From contig JACPJP010000021.1 in NCBI GenBank assembly GCA_016187495.1, positions 1 through 38,886 of the forward strand: a stretch of 38,886 nt of DNA, in the 5' to 3' direction. The DNA is from Candidatus Woesearchaeota archaeon (GTDB taxonomy: Archaea > Nanobdellota > Nanobdellia > Woesearchaeales > GW2011-AR4). Below are positions 21,872 through 29,549 of this stretch, piece by piece. Within the stretch, counting starts at the first letter, position 1; every line of letters starts with the position of its first letter. The notes beneath the pieces are model-generated. The model saw only the letters and a program-made list of their open reading frames with translations, was not told the origin of the DNA and did no database searches. A program made the position numbers and the translations under genes.

Positions 21872-22255
21872 ATGGCAAAGAAAGAATTTGTTTACCGTGG
21901 AAAGAGCATGGAAGAGCTAATGAAGATGAGCTTAAATGAAATAGCGGCACTGTTTCCCGCAAGGCAAAGAAGAAGCTTGAAAAGGGGGCTTACAGAGCAG
22001 CAAAAAATATTGCTGAGCAAGATAAGGAAAAATGAGACCAAGATAGAGACTCATTGCAGGGATATGATAATATTGCCAGAAATGGTAGGAAAGGCTGTAA
22101 AGGTCTATAATGGAAAAGAGTTTATCTCAGTAATTATTGTGGACGAGATGATTGGGCACTGTCTTGGGGAATTTGCTTTGACAAGAAAAAGGGTTGAGCA
22201 TTCTGCGCCTGGAATTGGAGCTACAAGGTCAAGCGCAGCATTATCTGTAAAGTAA
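21872..22255 (+). CDS. rps19: Ribosomal protein uS19
   Basis: 127 residues, typical of archaeal uS19. [29 protein letters not shown]-type core and [28 protein letters not shown] at the C-terminus identify it. It binds the head of the small subunit near the A-site finger. Linked to uL2 by TAG-A-ATG. Confidence 0.96.
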   Translation: MAKKEFVYRGKSMEELMKMSLNEIAALFPARQRRSLKRGLTEQQKILLSKIRKNETKIETHCRDMIILPEMVGKAVKVYNGKEFISVIIVDEMIGHCLGEFALTRKRVEHSAPGIGATRSSAALSVK

Positions 22256-22256
22256 A

Positions 22257-22778
22257 ATGGCAAATAACTACACATTTAAGGATTATGATAAGGATAACAT
22301 GGCAAGGGTTTTAGGAAGGGCATTGCCTATATCGTTCAAGCAAAGCGTTGAGATATGCAGCTTGATAAGGGGCAGGGAGTTAAGCTATGCCAAGGATGCA
22401 TTAAGTAAAATCATGGAGCATAAGAAAGCAGTGCCGTTTAGGAGATTTAGGCATAATATTGGGCACAAAACAAAGATAGGCCCAGGCAGGTATCCTGAAA
22501 GGGCATCCAATGAAATATTAAAACTGATGAATAGTGTTGAGGCTAATGCGCAATTCAAGGGACTTAATACAGCTAATCTATTCATAACCCATATAAACGC
22601 AAATGAAGCTGGCAAAGTAATGCGAGCTGGAAGGAAGAGGAGCAGGAGAGCAAAAAGGACAAATATAGAGATTGTCGTGCAGGCAAAGGCTACAAAGCCA
22701 AGCACCAAGGAGAAAACAATTGCAAGTGAAAAAGCAACAATACAAAAAATACAAAATGTTGAAGAGAAGAAAAGATGA
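22257..22778 (+). CDS. rpl22: Ribosomal protein uL22
   Basis: 173 residues. RVLGRALPISFKQSVEICSLIRGRELSYAKDAL and the hairpin region AGRKRSRRAKRTNIEIVVQ show the archaeal protein, which lines the exit tunnel. The last about 35 residues are a Lys/Thr/Glu-rich tail. Linked to uS19 by TAA-A-ATG and overlapping uS3 by 4 nt (ATGA). Confidence 0.96.
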   Translation: MANNYTFKDYDKDNMARVLGRALPISFKQSVEICSLIRGRELSYAKDALSKIMEHKKAVPFRRFRHNIGHKTKIGPGRYPERASNEILKLMNSVEANAQFKGLNTANLFITHINANEAGKVMRAGRKRSRRAKRTNIEIVVQAKATKPSTKEKTIASEKATIQKIQNVEEKKR

Positions 22779-23548
22779 TAGAAAGAAAATTTGTAAGCCA
22801 GAAAATAAAGGAATTTGAGATACAAGAGTATATAGAAGATAACCTCAAGAACGTTGGCCATAGCCATACGAAGATGGTGAAGACACCATTAGGCGAAAAA
22901 ATAGTGCTTTATGCATCCAGGCCAGGGCTTATAGTCGGAAGGAAAGGGCAGAACATAAAAGAACTGACGAAAACGCTGAAAAATAAGTTTGGGCTGGAAA
23001 ATCCTCAAGTAGAGATAAGCGAGGTAGGAGAGGTTAATTTAGATGCGAATATAGTTGCTGAAAGAATTACAGATGCGCTGGAGAGGTTTGGATCCCAAAA
23101 GTTCAAGGCCATAGGGCACAAGACCATGGAGGGCGTAATGGGTGCAGGGGCATTGGGCATTGAAATAATAATAAGCGGTAAAATACCAAGCAGCCGCGCA
23201 AAATCGTGGAGATTTTATTCAGGATACTTAAAGAAATGCGGAGACATATCAATTGCAGGCGTTGATAAGGCCTATGCACAGGCAAAACTTAAAACAGGGG
23301 TAATAGGGGTCAAGGTCAGCATTATGCCCCCTGGAACAAAACTTCCGGATAAAGTAGAGCTTATCAAGGAAAGGGAGGGCAAAGTAGAGGAATTGGAAGA
23401 AGAAGCAAAAGAGGAGAATAATACGGCTAAAAAAGAGACTGAGGAAGCCAAGAAGGAAAAGCCTAGCTTAAAGAAGAAAGCAAAGAAAGCAATTGAAAAA
23501 CAAAATTTTTCAGCACCTTCCGAAGAGGTAAAGAAAAATGAAGATTAA
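22775..23548 (+). CDS. rps3: Ribosomal protein uS3
   Basis: 257 residues. A KH domain with the GxxG-type loop in PGLIVGRKGQNIKELTKTL (about residues 50-68), then the C-terminal domain with SGKIPSSRAKSWRFYSGYLKKCGD and TGVIGVKVSIMPPGTKLPD. From about residue 205 a highly charged Glu/Lys tail follows, longer than the bacterial form. It sits at the mRNA entry tunnel. The tail overlaps the uL29 start by 11 nt. Confidence 0.96.
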   Translation: MIERKFVSQKIKEFEIQEYIEDNLKNVGHSHTKMVKTPLGEKIVLYASRPGLIVGRKGQNIKELTKTLKNKFGLENPQVEISEVGEVNLDANIVAERITDALERFGSQKFKAIGHKTMEGVMGAGALGIEIIISGKIPSSRAKSWRFYSGYLKKCGDISIAGVDKAYAQAKLKTGVIGVKVSIMPPGTKLPDKVELIKEREGKVEELEEEAKEENNTAKKETEEAKKEKPSLKKKAKKAIEKQNFSAPSEEVKKNED

Positions 23549-23795
23549 GGATATAAAAAATTTAGATAATAATTCGTTTGATGAAAAAATTGCAGAAATG
23601 AAAAAGGAGCTGGTTAAGATAAATGCACAGGTCGCAATAGGGACCGCACTCAAAAACCCGGGACATGCTAGGCAGATAAAGAAGACAATAGCACGGATGC
23701 TTACTATCCAGCATGAACCCAAGGGAGGAGAAAGAGAAAAAATAATAACACAAAAATCAGAAAACAAAAAACTGGAGGTTGATAAAAAGGCATGA
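23538..23795 (+). CDS. rpl29: Ribosomal protein uL29
   Basis: 85 residues. MKIKDIKNLDNNSFDEKIAEMKKELVK is the first helix, and GHARQIKKTIARMLTI the second, of the two-helix uL29 fold at the tunnel exit. A lysine-rich extension of about 20 residues follows. It overlaps both uS3 (11 nt) and the aIF1 gene (4 nt). Confidence 0.92.
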   Translation: MKIKDIKNLDNNSFDEKIAEMKKELVKINAQVAIGTALKNPGHARQIKKTIARMLTIQHEPKGGEREKIITQKSENKKLEVDKKA

Positions 23796-24100
23796 GTGAA
23801 ATAGATCCAATCACTGGATTGCCAAAAGAGCTTGGCGCGTGGGAAACAATCACCAAAGAGGGGCAGACAATAAGAGTCTACCTTGAAAAGAAGAAATTCA
23901 AAAAGTTTTCCACGATGGTAGACGGTATTGATGAGAAGGAGGTAAACCTTAAAGACCTCGCAAAAAGGCTCAAGGAACAGTTTGCATGCGGGGGAACGGC
24001 AAAAGACGGGAAGATAGAGCTGCAGGGCGACCATAAAAGTAAAGTCAAGCAGTTCCTGGTCAAGATGGGTTTTCCTCCAGACACAATTGAAGTTGAATAG
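23792..24100 (+). CDS. Translation initiation factor aIF1 (SUI1)
   Basis: 102 residues with the SUI1 fold: DPITGLPKELGAWE at the N-terminus, KKKFKKFSTMVDGID (the basic loop that contacts the P-site), and FACGGTAKDGKIELQGDH near the end. aIF1 binds the 30S P-site region and polices start-codon choice. Its place between uL29 and uS17 is the usual archaeal one. The RNase P protein Rpp29/Pop4, commonly next to it, is absent. It begins inside the uL29 stop (ATGA). Confidence 0.95.
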   Translation: MSEIDPITGLPKELGAWETITKEGQTIRVYLEKKKFKKFSTMVDGIDEKEVNLKDLAKRLKEQFACGGTAKDGKIELQGDHKSKVKQFLVKMGFPPDTIEVE

Positions 24101-24163
24101 GCTGAAAGTGAGGGCTTGAGACCATGAATTTCATAATTTTACAGGTGAAGGTTTACAAAAAAA

Positions 24164-24625
24164 ATGTCAACAAACAGAATTAAAAATCCAGAAGGGCAGA
24201 ACCTGGATAAACTGCGACCAAAAAACAGTTTAAGCCTCAGGGGGAGGACATTTATAGGCACAGTAATATCCGCTAGAATGCAGAAGACTGTTACAGTAGA
24301 ATGGGAAAGAAAGCATTTCCTCAAGAAGTATGAAAGATACGAGAAAAGGAAGAGCAAAGTCAAGGCTCACAATCCGGAAAGTGTTAACGCTAAAGAAGGC
24401 GATGTTGTCAGAATCAAGGAATGCAGGCCAATAAGCAAGACAAAGAATTTCATTGTTGTTGAAGTCATGGGAAAGGAAAAAGGCTTTAAGGAAAGAATGG
24501 AGGCTGAGGAGGAATCTAAAGCAAGAAAGCCTGCAAAAGAAGAAAAGGCAAAGGAAGAGAATGTTAGGATGAAGCCCAGCAACCGCTCCGTCGGAAATAC
24601 TGGAAATACAGAGGGGGAAGACTAA
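24164..24625 (+). CDS. rps17: Ribosomal protein uS17 with extended tail
   Basis: 153 residues; archaeal uS17 is usually about 110. The OB-fold core SLRGRTFIGTVISARMQKTVTVEWERK and CRPISKTKNFIVVEVMG are clear. After about residue 105 there is a tail rich in Glu, Lys and Ala, ending in SNRSVGNTGNTEGED. Its last part (24583-24597) resembles the insert in the eL32 tail. An SD-like AGGTGAAGG at 24143-24151 lies in the 63-nt gap after aIF1. The stop directly abuts the uL14 ATG. Confidence 0.93.
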   Translation: MSTNRIKNPEGQNLDKLRPKNSLSLRGRTFIGTVISARMQKTVTVEWERKHFLKKYERYEKRKSKVKAHNPESVNAKEGDVVRIKECRPISKTKNFIVVEVMGKEKGFKERMEAEEESKARKPAKEEKAKEENVRMKPSNRSVGNTGNTEGED

Positions 24626-25027
24626 ATGCAGGCAGTAAAATCAAGAATAACAAGAGCAATTAATGTAGGGAGCCAAGTTGAAACTTGTGATAATTCTGGG
24701 GCAAAAGTAATCAAAGTATTTACGGTCGTAGGGAGCAAAACGACAAAAGGGAGGTTATCTGCGGCAGGTATCGCCGATCTTGTAATGGCATCTGTTAGGA
24801 GAGGAAGACCTGACATGAGAAAGCAGGTTGTTTATGCGGTTATAGTAAGGCAGAAGAAAGAGTACAGGAGAGCTGATGGAATGAGGATAAAGTTTGAAGA
24901 TAATGCTGCAGTTGTTTTGAAAGATGATAAGGGCAACCCGAAAGGGACTATATTCAAAGGCGCTATTGCCAAGGAAGTATGTGAGCGATGGCCTGCAATA
25001 GCTAAGGTAGCAAGCGTTGTTGTTTAA
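24626..25027 (+). CDS. rpl14: Ribosomal protein uL14
   Basis: 133 residues, archaeal length. VETCDNSGAKVIKVFTVVG and MASVRRGRPDMRKQVVYAVIVRQKKEYRRADG are diagnostic. It is at the subunit interface, where it contacts initiation and recycling factors. It starts immediately after the uS17 TAA without a spacer. Confidence 0.97.
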   Translation: MQAVKSRITRAINVGSQVETCDNSGAKVIKVFTVVGSKTTKGRLSAAGIADLVMASVRRGRPDMRKQVVYAVIVRQKKEYRRADGMRIKFEDNAAVVLKDDKGNPKGTIFKGAIAKEVCERWPAIAKVASVVV

Positions 25028-25036
25028 GGTGGCTTT

Positions 25037-25417
25037 ATGAAAACAAAATTTTCAAAATCATGGATAAAAAGCAAGCAGCCAAGAAAGCAGAGAAAATACA
25101 GGAGTAATGCCCCCCTCCATGTAAAGCAAAAATTCCTGCATGCTCACTTGTCGAAAGAGCTAAGAAAAAAATACGATAAGAGAAACGTTGCGTTAAGAAA
25201 AGGCGACAGCGTAAAGGTGATGAGGGGCCAATTTAAGAACAAAACTGGAAAGGTTGATGAAGTCAGCGTTAAAAAAACGCAAGTGTATGTCAATGGCATC
25301 GAGTTTGTTAAAAGGGATGGGACAAAATCCCGTTATCCATTGCAGCCATCCAACCTTATGATTACCGAACTTAATATGGATGACAAGATGAGGAGTAAAA
25401 TAGCAGTGAGGAAGTAA
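25037..25417 (+). CDS. rpl24: Ribosomal protein uL24
   Basis: 126 residues. The KOW motif RKGDSVKVMRGQFKNKTGKVDEV is central, preceded by the archaeal N-terminus with APLHVKQKFLHAHLSKELRKKY. It is an assembly initiator of the large subunit. Unlike its neighbours it has a GGTGGC-like SD in the 9-nt gap. Linked onward to eS4 by TAA-A-ATG. Confidence 0.95.
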   Translation: MKTKFSKSWIKSKQPRKQRKYRSNAPLHVKQKFLHAHLSKELRKKYDKRNVALRKGDSVKVMRGQFKNKTGKVDEVSVKKTQVYVNGIEFVKRDGTKSRYPLQPSNLMITELNMDDKMRSKIAVRK

Positions 25418-25418
25418 A

Positions 25419-26105
25419 ATGTCTGAGCACCTTAAAAGTTATTTCGCGCCAAAATCGTGGAAAGTGAAAAAGAAATATGTGAAATTTATTTCGAAGCCCA
25501 ATCCAGGGCCGCATAAGATAGAAATGTCTTTGCCCCTTAATATTATCCTAAGGGATATTTTAGGATATGCAAAAAGCCTAAGAGAAGTAAAATTCATACT
25601 CAAAAGTAGGGATGTTGCGGTTGACGGCGTTAGGAGAAGGGATTCAAGATTTCCAGTAGGGTTATTTGATGTTTTGTCATTTAACGAAATCGGTGAACAT
25701 TTCCGCATCATTCTTGACGCTAAAGGTAAGATACAGCTTGTTAAGATAGACAAGCAGGAAAGCAGCCACAAGATATGCAAGATTATAGGAAAAACCGCGA
25801 TAAAAGAAAAAGTGCAGCTCAATTTGAATGACGGGAAAAACATAATCACAGAAGATTCCCAATACAAAGTCGGAGATAGTGTCGTGCTTGCATTGAACGA
25901 TAAAGCAAAAATAAAGGAAAAGATAAGCCTTGACAAGGGTGCTATAATATACCTTACAGGTGGAAAGCACATTGGCGAGACCGGAAAAGTTGTTGATATA
26001 ATCGGGAACAGGATTTTATACAAAACAAATGAAGCGGTTGTCGAGACATTAAAGGAAGCTGCCTTTCCTGTAGGAAAAGATAAACTGTTGATCAAATTAG
26101 GCTAA
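25419..26105 (+). CDS. rps4e: Ribosomal protein eS4
   Basis: 228 residues. An N-terminal basic MSEHLKSYFAPKSWKVKKK, then an S4-type RNA-binding domain with LREVKFILKSRDVAVDGVRRRD, a central domain and a C-terminal KOW motif (GGKHIGETGKVVDI). It is found in archaea and eukaryotes only. Followed by a 12-bp hairpin before uL5. Confidence 0.96.
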   Translation: MSEHLKSYFAPKSWKVKKKYVKFISKPNPGPHKIEMSLPLNIILRDILGYAKSLREVKFILKSRDVAVDGVRRRDSRFPVGLFDVLSFNEIGEHFRIILDAKGKIQLVKIDKQESSHKICKIIGKTAIKEKVQLNLNDGKNIITEDSQYKVGDSVVLALNDKAKIKEKISLDKGAIIYLTGGKHIGETGKVVDIIGNRILYKTNEAVVETLKEAAFPVGKDKLLIKLG

Positions 26106-26107
26106 AA

Positions 26108-26147
26108 TGAAAATCCCAAATTTCATTAAGTTTAGTTGGGATTTTCA
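26108..26147 (+). promoter_or_regulatory. 12-bp hairpin inside the ribosomal operon (eS4-uL5 spacer)
   Basis: TGAAAATCCCAA (26108-26119) and TTGGGATTTTCA (26136-26147) form a perfect 12-bp stem with a 16-nt loop in the mRNA, 25 nt before the uL5 start. It is the strongest structure in an otherwise tightly packed operon. It may be a processing site, an attenuator or a ribosomal protein binding site. Confidence 0.6.
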
Positions 26148-26172
26148 ATGATTTCAAAAGGGTTTGAAACAA

Positions 26173-26682
26173 ATGAACCAGATGAGAGGTATAAGCGTGG
26201 AAAAGGTGACACTTAACATAGGTGCTGGAAAAGACCAGGCAAAATTAGAGAAAGGAATAAAGCTGATAGGGGGCATAACTGGGCTTAAACCAGTAAAAAC
26301 TTTCACAAAAAAAAGGATACAGGAATGGGGCTTGAGGCCAGGATTGGCTATAGGATGCAAGCTGACCTTAAGGAACAAGAAAGCCCTGGAACTGCTTAAG
26401 AGGCTACTGGAAGCAAAAGATTGGACATTAAGCACGAGCAATATGGATAATGAGGGAAATATATCATTTGGAATAAGAGAGTATATTGATGTGCCCGGGG
26501 TAAAGTATGATCCTGATATAGGCATAATGGGATTCCAAGTTTGCATTACACTCAAGAGGAAGGGCTTTAGGGTAAAAAACCGAGCTATTAAGAGAGCCAT
26601 TATACCTAAAAAGCACAGGATAAACAAGCAAGATGCTATTGATTTCATGAAAAATAAGTTTAATATGAAAATTGCGGAGTGA
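26173..26682 (+). CDS. rpl5: Ribosomal protein uL5
   Basis: 169 residues. [28 protein letters not shown] matches archaeal uL5 N-termini, fixing the start at ATG 26173; a TTG lies 9 nt upstream in frame. [25 protein letters not shown] is the conserved P-site-tRNA-proximal region. It belongs to the 5S rRNA particle. The stop lies 2 nt before the uS14 start. Confidence 0.96.
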   Translation: MNQMRGISVEKVTLNIGAGKDQAKLEKGIKLIGGITGLKPVKTFTKKRIQEWGLRPGLAIGCKLTLRNKKALELLKRLLEAKDWTLSTSNMDNEGNISFGIREYIDVPGVKYDPDIGIMGFQVCITLKRKGFRVKNRAIKRAIIPKKHRINKQDAIDFMKNKFNMKIAE

Positions 26683-26684
26683 AA

Positions 26685-26915
26685 ATGACATACAGCAATT
26701 ATAAAAAGGCACTGAAGCAGCTCAATGCGAAACCTGTAAAGCTAAAAAAATTTTTGAAGCATAATGTTCCAAAAAAAAGAAGCTGCGGGGTAAGCCTTAA
26801 AAGATGCGGCAGATGCGGCAGGATAAGGGGGCATATAAGCAGTTATGGCTTAAACCTGTGCAGGCAGTGCTTCAGGGAGATTGCGGTAAAATTGGGATTC
26901 AAAAAGTATAATTGA
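26685..26915 (+). CDS. rps14: Ribosomal protein uS14, zinc-binding form
   Basis: 76 residues. C41-x2-C44 in RCGRCGR and C59-x2-C62 in LCRQCFRE are the zinc site, and [23 protein letters not shown] is typical. Archaeal uS14 is generally about 50-56 residues, so an N-terminal extension of about 20 residues is present. Start ATG 26685 is preferred over GTG 26679, which is inside uL5. Confidence 0.95.
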   Translation: MTYSNYKKALKQLNAKPVKLKKFLKHNVPKKRSCGVSLKRCGRCGRIRGHISSYGLNLCRQCFREIAVKLGFKKYN

Positions 26916-26922
26916 GGCGAAA

Positions 26923-27315
26923 ATGTCACTAAATGATACATTGTCAAATGCATTGTCGAATATTTTAAGGGACGAGAAACTTGGAAGGCCAGAAAGCACT
27001 ATTAAGCCTTCATCAAAAGTAATCAAAAAAGTGCTTGATATAATGAATGAGAATAGATATGTTGGCAATTTTGAAGAAACCAAAAATGCAAAAGGATGCA
27101 TATTGAAGCTTAATCTGTTAGGGAACATAAACAAATGCGGGGTAATAAAACCAAGATACAAAGTCAAAAAAGACCAATTTGAAAAATTTGAGGAAAGGTA
27201 TTTACTAGCAAGGGATATGGGTATATTAATCGTATCCACACCTGCGGGAATAATAACACATACAGAAGCTAAGAAGAAGAAAATTGGAGGAAGACTCCTG
27301 GCTTACTGCTATTAA
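26923..27315 (+). CDS. rps8: Ribosomal protein uS8
   Basis: 130 residues, standard archaeal length. SLNDTLSNALSNILRDEKLG at the start and ARDMGILIVSTPAGIITHTEAKKKKIGGRLLAY at the end identify uS8, which binds 16S rRNA helix 21. Seven nt separate it from uS14 and two nt from uL6. Confidence 0.96.
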   Translation: MSLNDTLSNALSNILRDEKLGRPESTIKPSSKVIKKVLDIMNENRYVGNFEETKNAKGCILKLNLLGNINKCGVIKPRYKVKKDQFEKFEERYLLARDMGILIVSTPAGIITHTEAKKKKIGGRLLAYCY

Positions 27316-27317
27316 AA

Positions 27318-27878
27318 ATGACAACTGGCAAAAAAAACAAGGATTTAAGCATAGAAATAAAGCTTCATGAGAAGATTAGTGCGCAGCTAGATGGAAGTTT
27401 ATTGACTTTAAAAGGCCCAAAAGATGAGACTAAGAGGGAATTCAGTGATAAGGGAATTAAGATTGAACATAAAGACAACACCATTATATTAAAAGCTCCA
27501 AAATTCAGCAAGATGAACAAGAAGCGCATAAAATCGTATGCGGCTCATATAAGAAACATGGCAAGAGGTTGCATGGAAGCGTATAAATACACTATGAAGA
27601 TATGCTCCGGGCATTTTCCAATGAATGTCTCTGTAAGCAACGACCAGTTTATAGTAAAAAATTTTCTTGGGGAGAAAGTGCCAAGAACCTTAAAGCTCAA
27701 GGCTGGCGCTAGTGTCAAGGTAGAAGGCAATTTAGTGGTTGTGGAAAGCGCAAGCAAGGAAATTGCAGGCCAGGTGAGTGCAGACATTGAGCAGCTGACG
27801 AGAAGGACGGGTTATGATGGAAGAATATTTCAAGACGGCATCTGGATAATCGATAAAGACGGAAAGGGAATGCAATAA
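27318..27878 (+). CDS. rpl6: Ribosomal protein uL6
   Basis: 186 residues with the duplicated uL6 fold: VSAQLDGSLLTLKGPK-like first repeat, then VSVSNDQFIVKNFLGEKVPRTLKLKAGASVKVEGN in the second. RRTGYDGRIFQDGIWIIDK is the C-terminal signature. It lies near the factor-binding site. The stop abuts the eL32 ATG with no spacer. Confidence 0.95.
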   Translation: MTTGKKNKDLSIEIKLHEKISAQLDGSLLTLKGPKDETKREFSDKGIKIEHKDNTIILKAPKFSKMNKKRIKSYAAHIRNMARGCMEAYKYTMKICSGHFPMNVSVSNDQFIVKNFLGEKVPRTLKLKAGASVKVEGNLVVVESASKEIAGQVSADIEQLTRRTGYDGRIFQDGIWIIDKDGKGMQ

Positions 27879-28508
27879 ATGACACAGATAAAAGAACTTT
27901 TGGAGATAAGGGAAAGAATCAAAAGCAAAAAGCCGAATTTTATCAGGCAGGATATCCGCAAGAAAGCGAGGCTGAAAATAAAATGGAGAAAACCCAGGGG
28001 CTTGGATTCAAAGATAAGGCGAAAGCTCAGCGGAAGGGCAAATCCGGTTTCCCAAGGATACAGAAGCCCAAAAAATGTTAGGGGGTTGCATAAAAGCGGA
28101 CTGATGCAATCTATGGTCAGGACAACAAAAGATATGGATAAGTTGAATCCAAAGGAGAATTGCCTTATGATATCCTCCTCGTTGGGAACTAAAAAAAGAA
28201 TTGAAATCATTAAAAAAGCCAGAGAGAAAAAATTCGAGATTGTAAACATAAAGAGTCCAGAGGATTATATTAAAAAGGTTGAGGAGATTATTAGCTCAAG
28301 AAAAAAAGCCAGAAAGGAATCAGATGTAAAGCAAAAGGCCAAAGAGGTAAAGAAGGAGGAGAAAGAGACAGTGAGCGAAGATGATAATGCTCGGACTTCG
28401 TCCGGTACGCGAACGAAGTTCGGTATCCCGCAAGGGGACACCCACTCCGTGGGAAAAGAAGCAGAGAAAAAAGAGAAAGACAGACTTTTGACAAAAAAGG
28501 AGATATAA
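27879..28508 (+). CDS. rpl32e: Ribosomal protein eL32 with a tail carrying a palindromic insert
   Basis: 209 residues; core eL32 is about 130. KPNFIRQDIRKKARLKIKWRKPRGLDSKIRRK and GYRSPKNVRGLHKSGL are diagnostic. After about residue 140 a Lys/Glu tail begins, interrupted at about 170-193 by NARTSSGTRTKFGIPQGD and THSVGK, a non-charged stretch encoded by GC-rich palindromic DNA (28389-28455). The charged tail then resumes. This points to insertion of a short element in frame. Linked to eL19 by TAA-A-ATG. Confidence 0.93.
   Translation: MTQIKELLEIRERIKSKKPNFIRQDIRKKARLKIKWRKPRGLDSKIRRKLSGRANPVSQGYRSPKNVRGLHKSGLMQSMVRTTKDMDKLNPKENCLMISSSLGTKKRIEIIKKAREKKFEIVNIKSPEDYIKKVEEIISSRKKARKESDVKQKAKEVKKEEKETVSEDDNARTSSGTRTKFGIPQGDTHSVGKEAEKKEKDRLLTKKEI
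28389..28455. repeat. Array of four mini-hairpins inserted in the eL32 coding tail
   Basis: In about 65 nt: CGGAC-TTC-GTCCG (28392-28404), CGAAC-GAA-GTTCG (28410-28422), CCC-GCAA-GGG (28427-28436) and CCCAC-TCC-GTGGG (28441-28453). The first two are also complementary to each other (28395-28401 with 28413-28419). It is much more GC-rich than flanking DNA and keeps the frame open. It resembles, in kind only, the coding palindromic elements known in Rickettsia. Confidence 0.65.
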
Positions 28509-28509
28509 A

Positions 28510-28956
28510 ATGCAGCTTAAGATACAAAAACGGCTTGCGGCACAAATACTAAAAAGGTCAGAAAATAACATTAGGCTAGATCCGAGTAGGCTGGAAGAAA
28601 TAAAGGAAGCAATAACTAAGGCGGATATAAAATCCCTGATAAAAGACCGGGCAATAACAGAGAGGGGAGCAAAGGGCATTTCTAGCTATAGGATAAATAA
28701 AAAGAGACTGCAGAAAAGCAAGGGTAGAAAAAGCGGCGTTGGCTCCATAAAAGGCAGCAAAGGGGCAAGAAGGGGCAAGAAGGGTGCATGGATAAGAAGT
28801 GTAAGGGCACAAAGGGGATTTTTGAAATTGCTGAGGGATAAAAAAATAATCCCGGACAATGAATACAGGCCGCTTTACATGAAGATTAAGGGCGGTTTTT
28901 TCAGGAGCAAAAGGCATATTAAGGTTTATATGAAAGAGCGCGGCATTATAAAATGA
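28510..28956 (+). CDS. rpl19e: Ribosomal protein eL19
   Basis: 148 residues. MQLKIQKRLAAQILKRSENNIRLDP is the eL19 N-terminus, and SKGRKSGVGSIKGSKGARRGKKGAWI the basic core that crosses the subunit interface. It overlaps uL18 by 4 nt (ATGA). Confidence 0.95.
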   Translation: MQLKIQKRLAAQILKRSENNIRLDPSRLEEIKEAITKADIKSLIKDRAITERGAKGISSYRINKKRLQKSKGRKSGVGSIKGSKGARRGKKGAWIRSVRAQRGFLKLLRDKKIIPDNEYRPLYMKIKGGFFRSKRHIKVYMKERGIIK

Positions 28957-29549
28957 GAAAGGGCAACATTTATACGGTATATTTTAGAAGGAAGAGAAAG
29001 GGCTTTACTAACTACAGGAAAAGGCTTAAGATACTAACTTCAAAGAAGCCAAGGCTTGTTGTAAGAAAATCGCTGAAAAACATACAGGCCAATATAATTG
29101 AGTATAACCAAAAAGGAGATATTGTGAAAGTAACATGCCATTCGTCCGTTTTAAAAAAGCTTGGATGGAATTATGGGACTGGAAATTTACCAGCGGCATA
29201 TTTAGTCGGATTTATGCTTGGAACGAAAGCAAAAGCCTCAAATTTCAAGGATGCTGTTTTTGATATAGGGATTAATAAGTCTGTAAAAGGCTCGAGAGTT
29301 TATGCTGTATTGGCTGGCGCCTTGGACGCCGGGCTGAAAGTCCCTTACGGAGATGACATTTTACCTGATAAAGACAGGCTTTCTGGAAAGCACATAGCAG
29401 GCTATGCACAGAAATTAAAGAATGAGGATATGCTCAAAAAACAGTTCGGCTCTTATGTTAAAAGCAATGCTGACCCTGATAACATTGCCAAAAAGGTAGA
29501 AGAAGTAAAAGGTAAAATAAAAAATATAATTATGGTTAAAAATGGCTGA
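28953..29549 (+). CDS. rpl18: Ribosomal protein uL18
   Basis: 198 residues, archaeal length. YTVYFRRKRKGFTNYRKRLKILTSKKPRLVVRKSLKN and GLKVPYGDDILPDKDRLSGKHI are typical. It carries 5S rRNA into the large subunit with uL5. The end overlaps the uS5 start by 8 nt. Confidence 0.96.
   Translation: MRKGNIYTVYFRRKRKGFTNYRKRLKILTSKKPRLVVRKSLKNIQANIIEYNQKGDIVKVTCHSSVLKKLGWNYGTGNLPAAYLVGFMLGTKAKASNFKDAVFDIGINKSVKGSRVYAVLAGALDAGLKVPYGDDILPDKDRLSGKHIAGYAQKLKNEDMLKKQFGSYVKSNADPDNIAKKVEEVKGKIKNIIMVKNG

Noticed and set aside
25439-26095. 218-residue minus-strand frame opposite eS4
   Set aside because: Antisense shadow of eS4; no recognised motifs and no promoter.
26679-26684. GTG 26679 as the uS14 start
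   Set aside because: It lies within the uL5 stop region; ATG 26685 gives a TGA-AA-ATG junction like the neighbouring genes.
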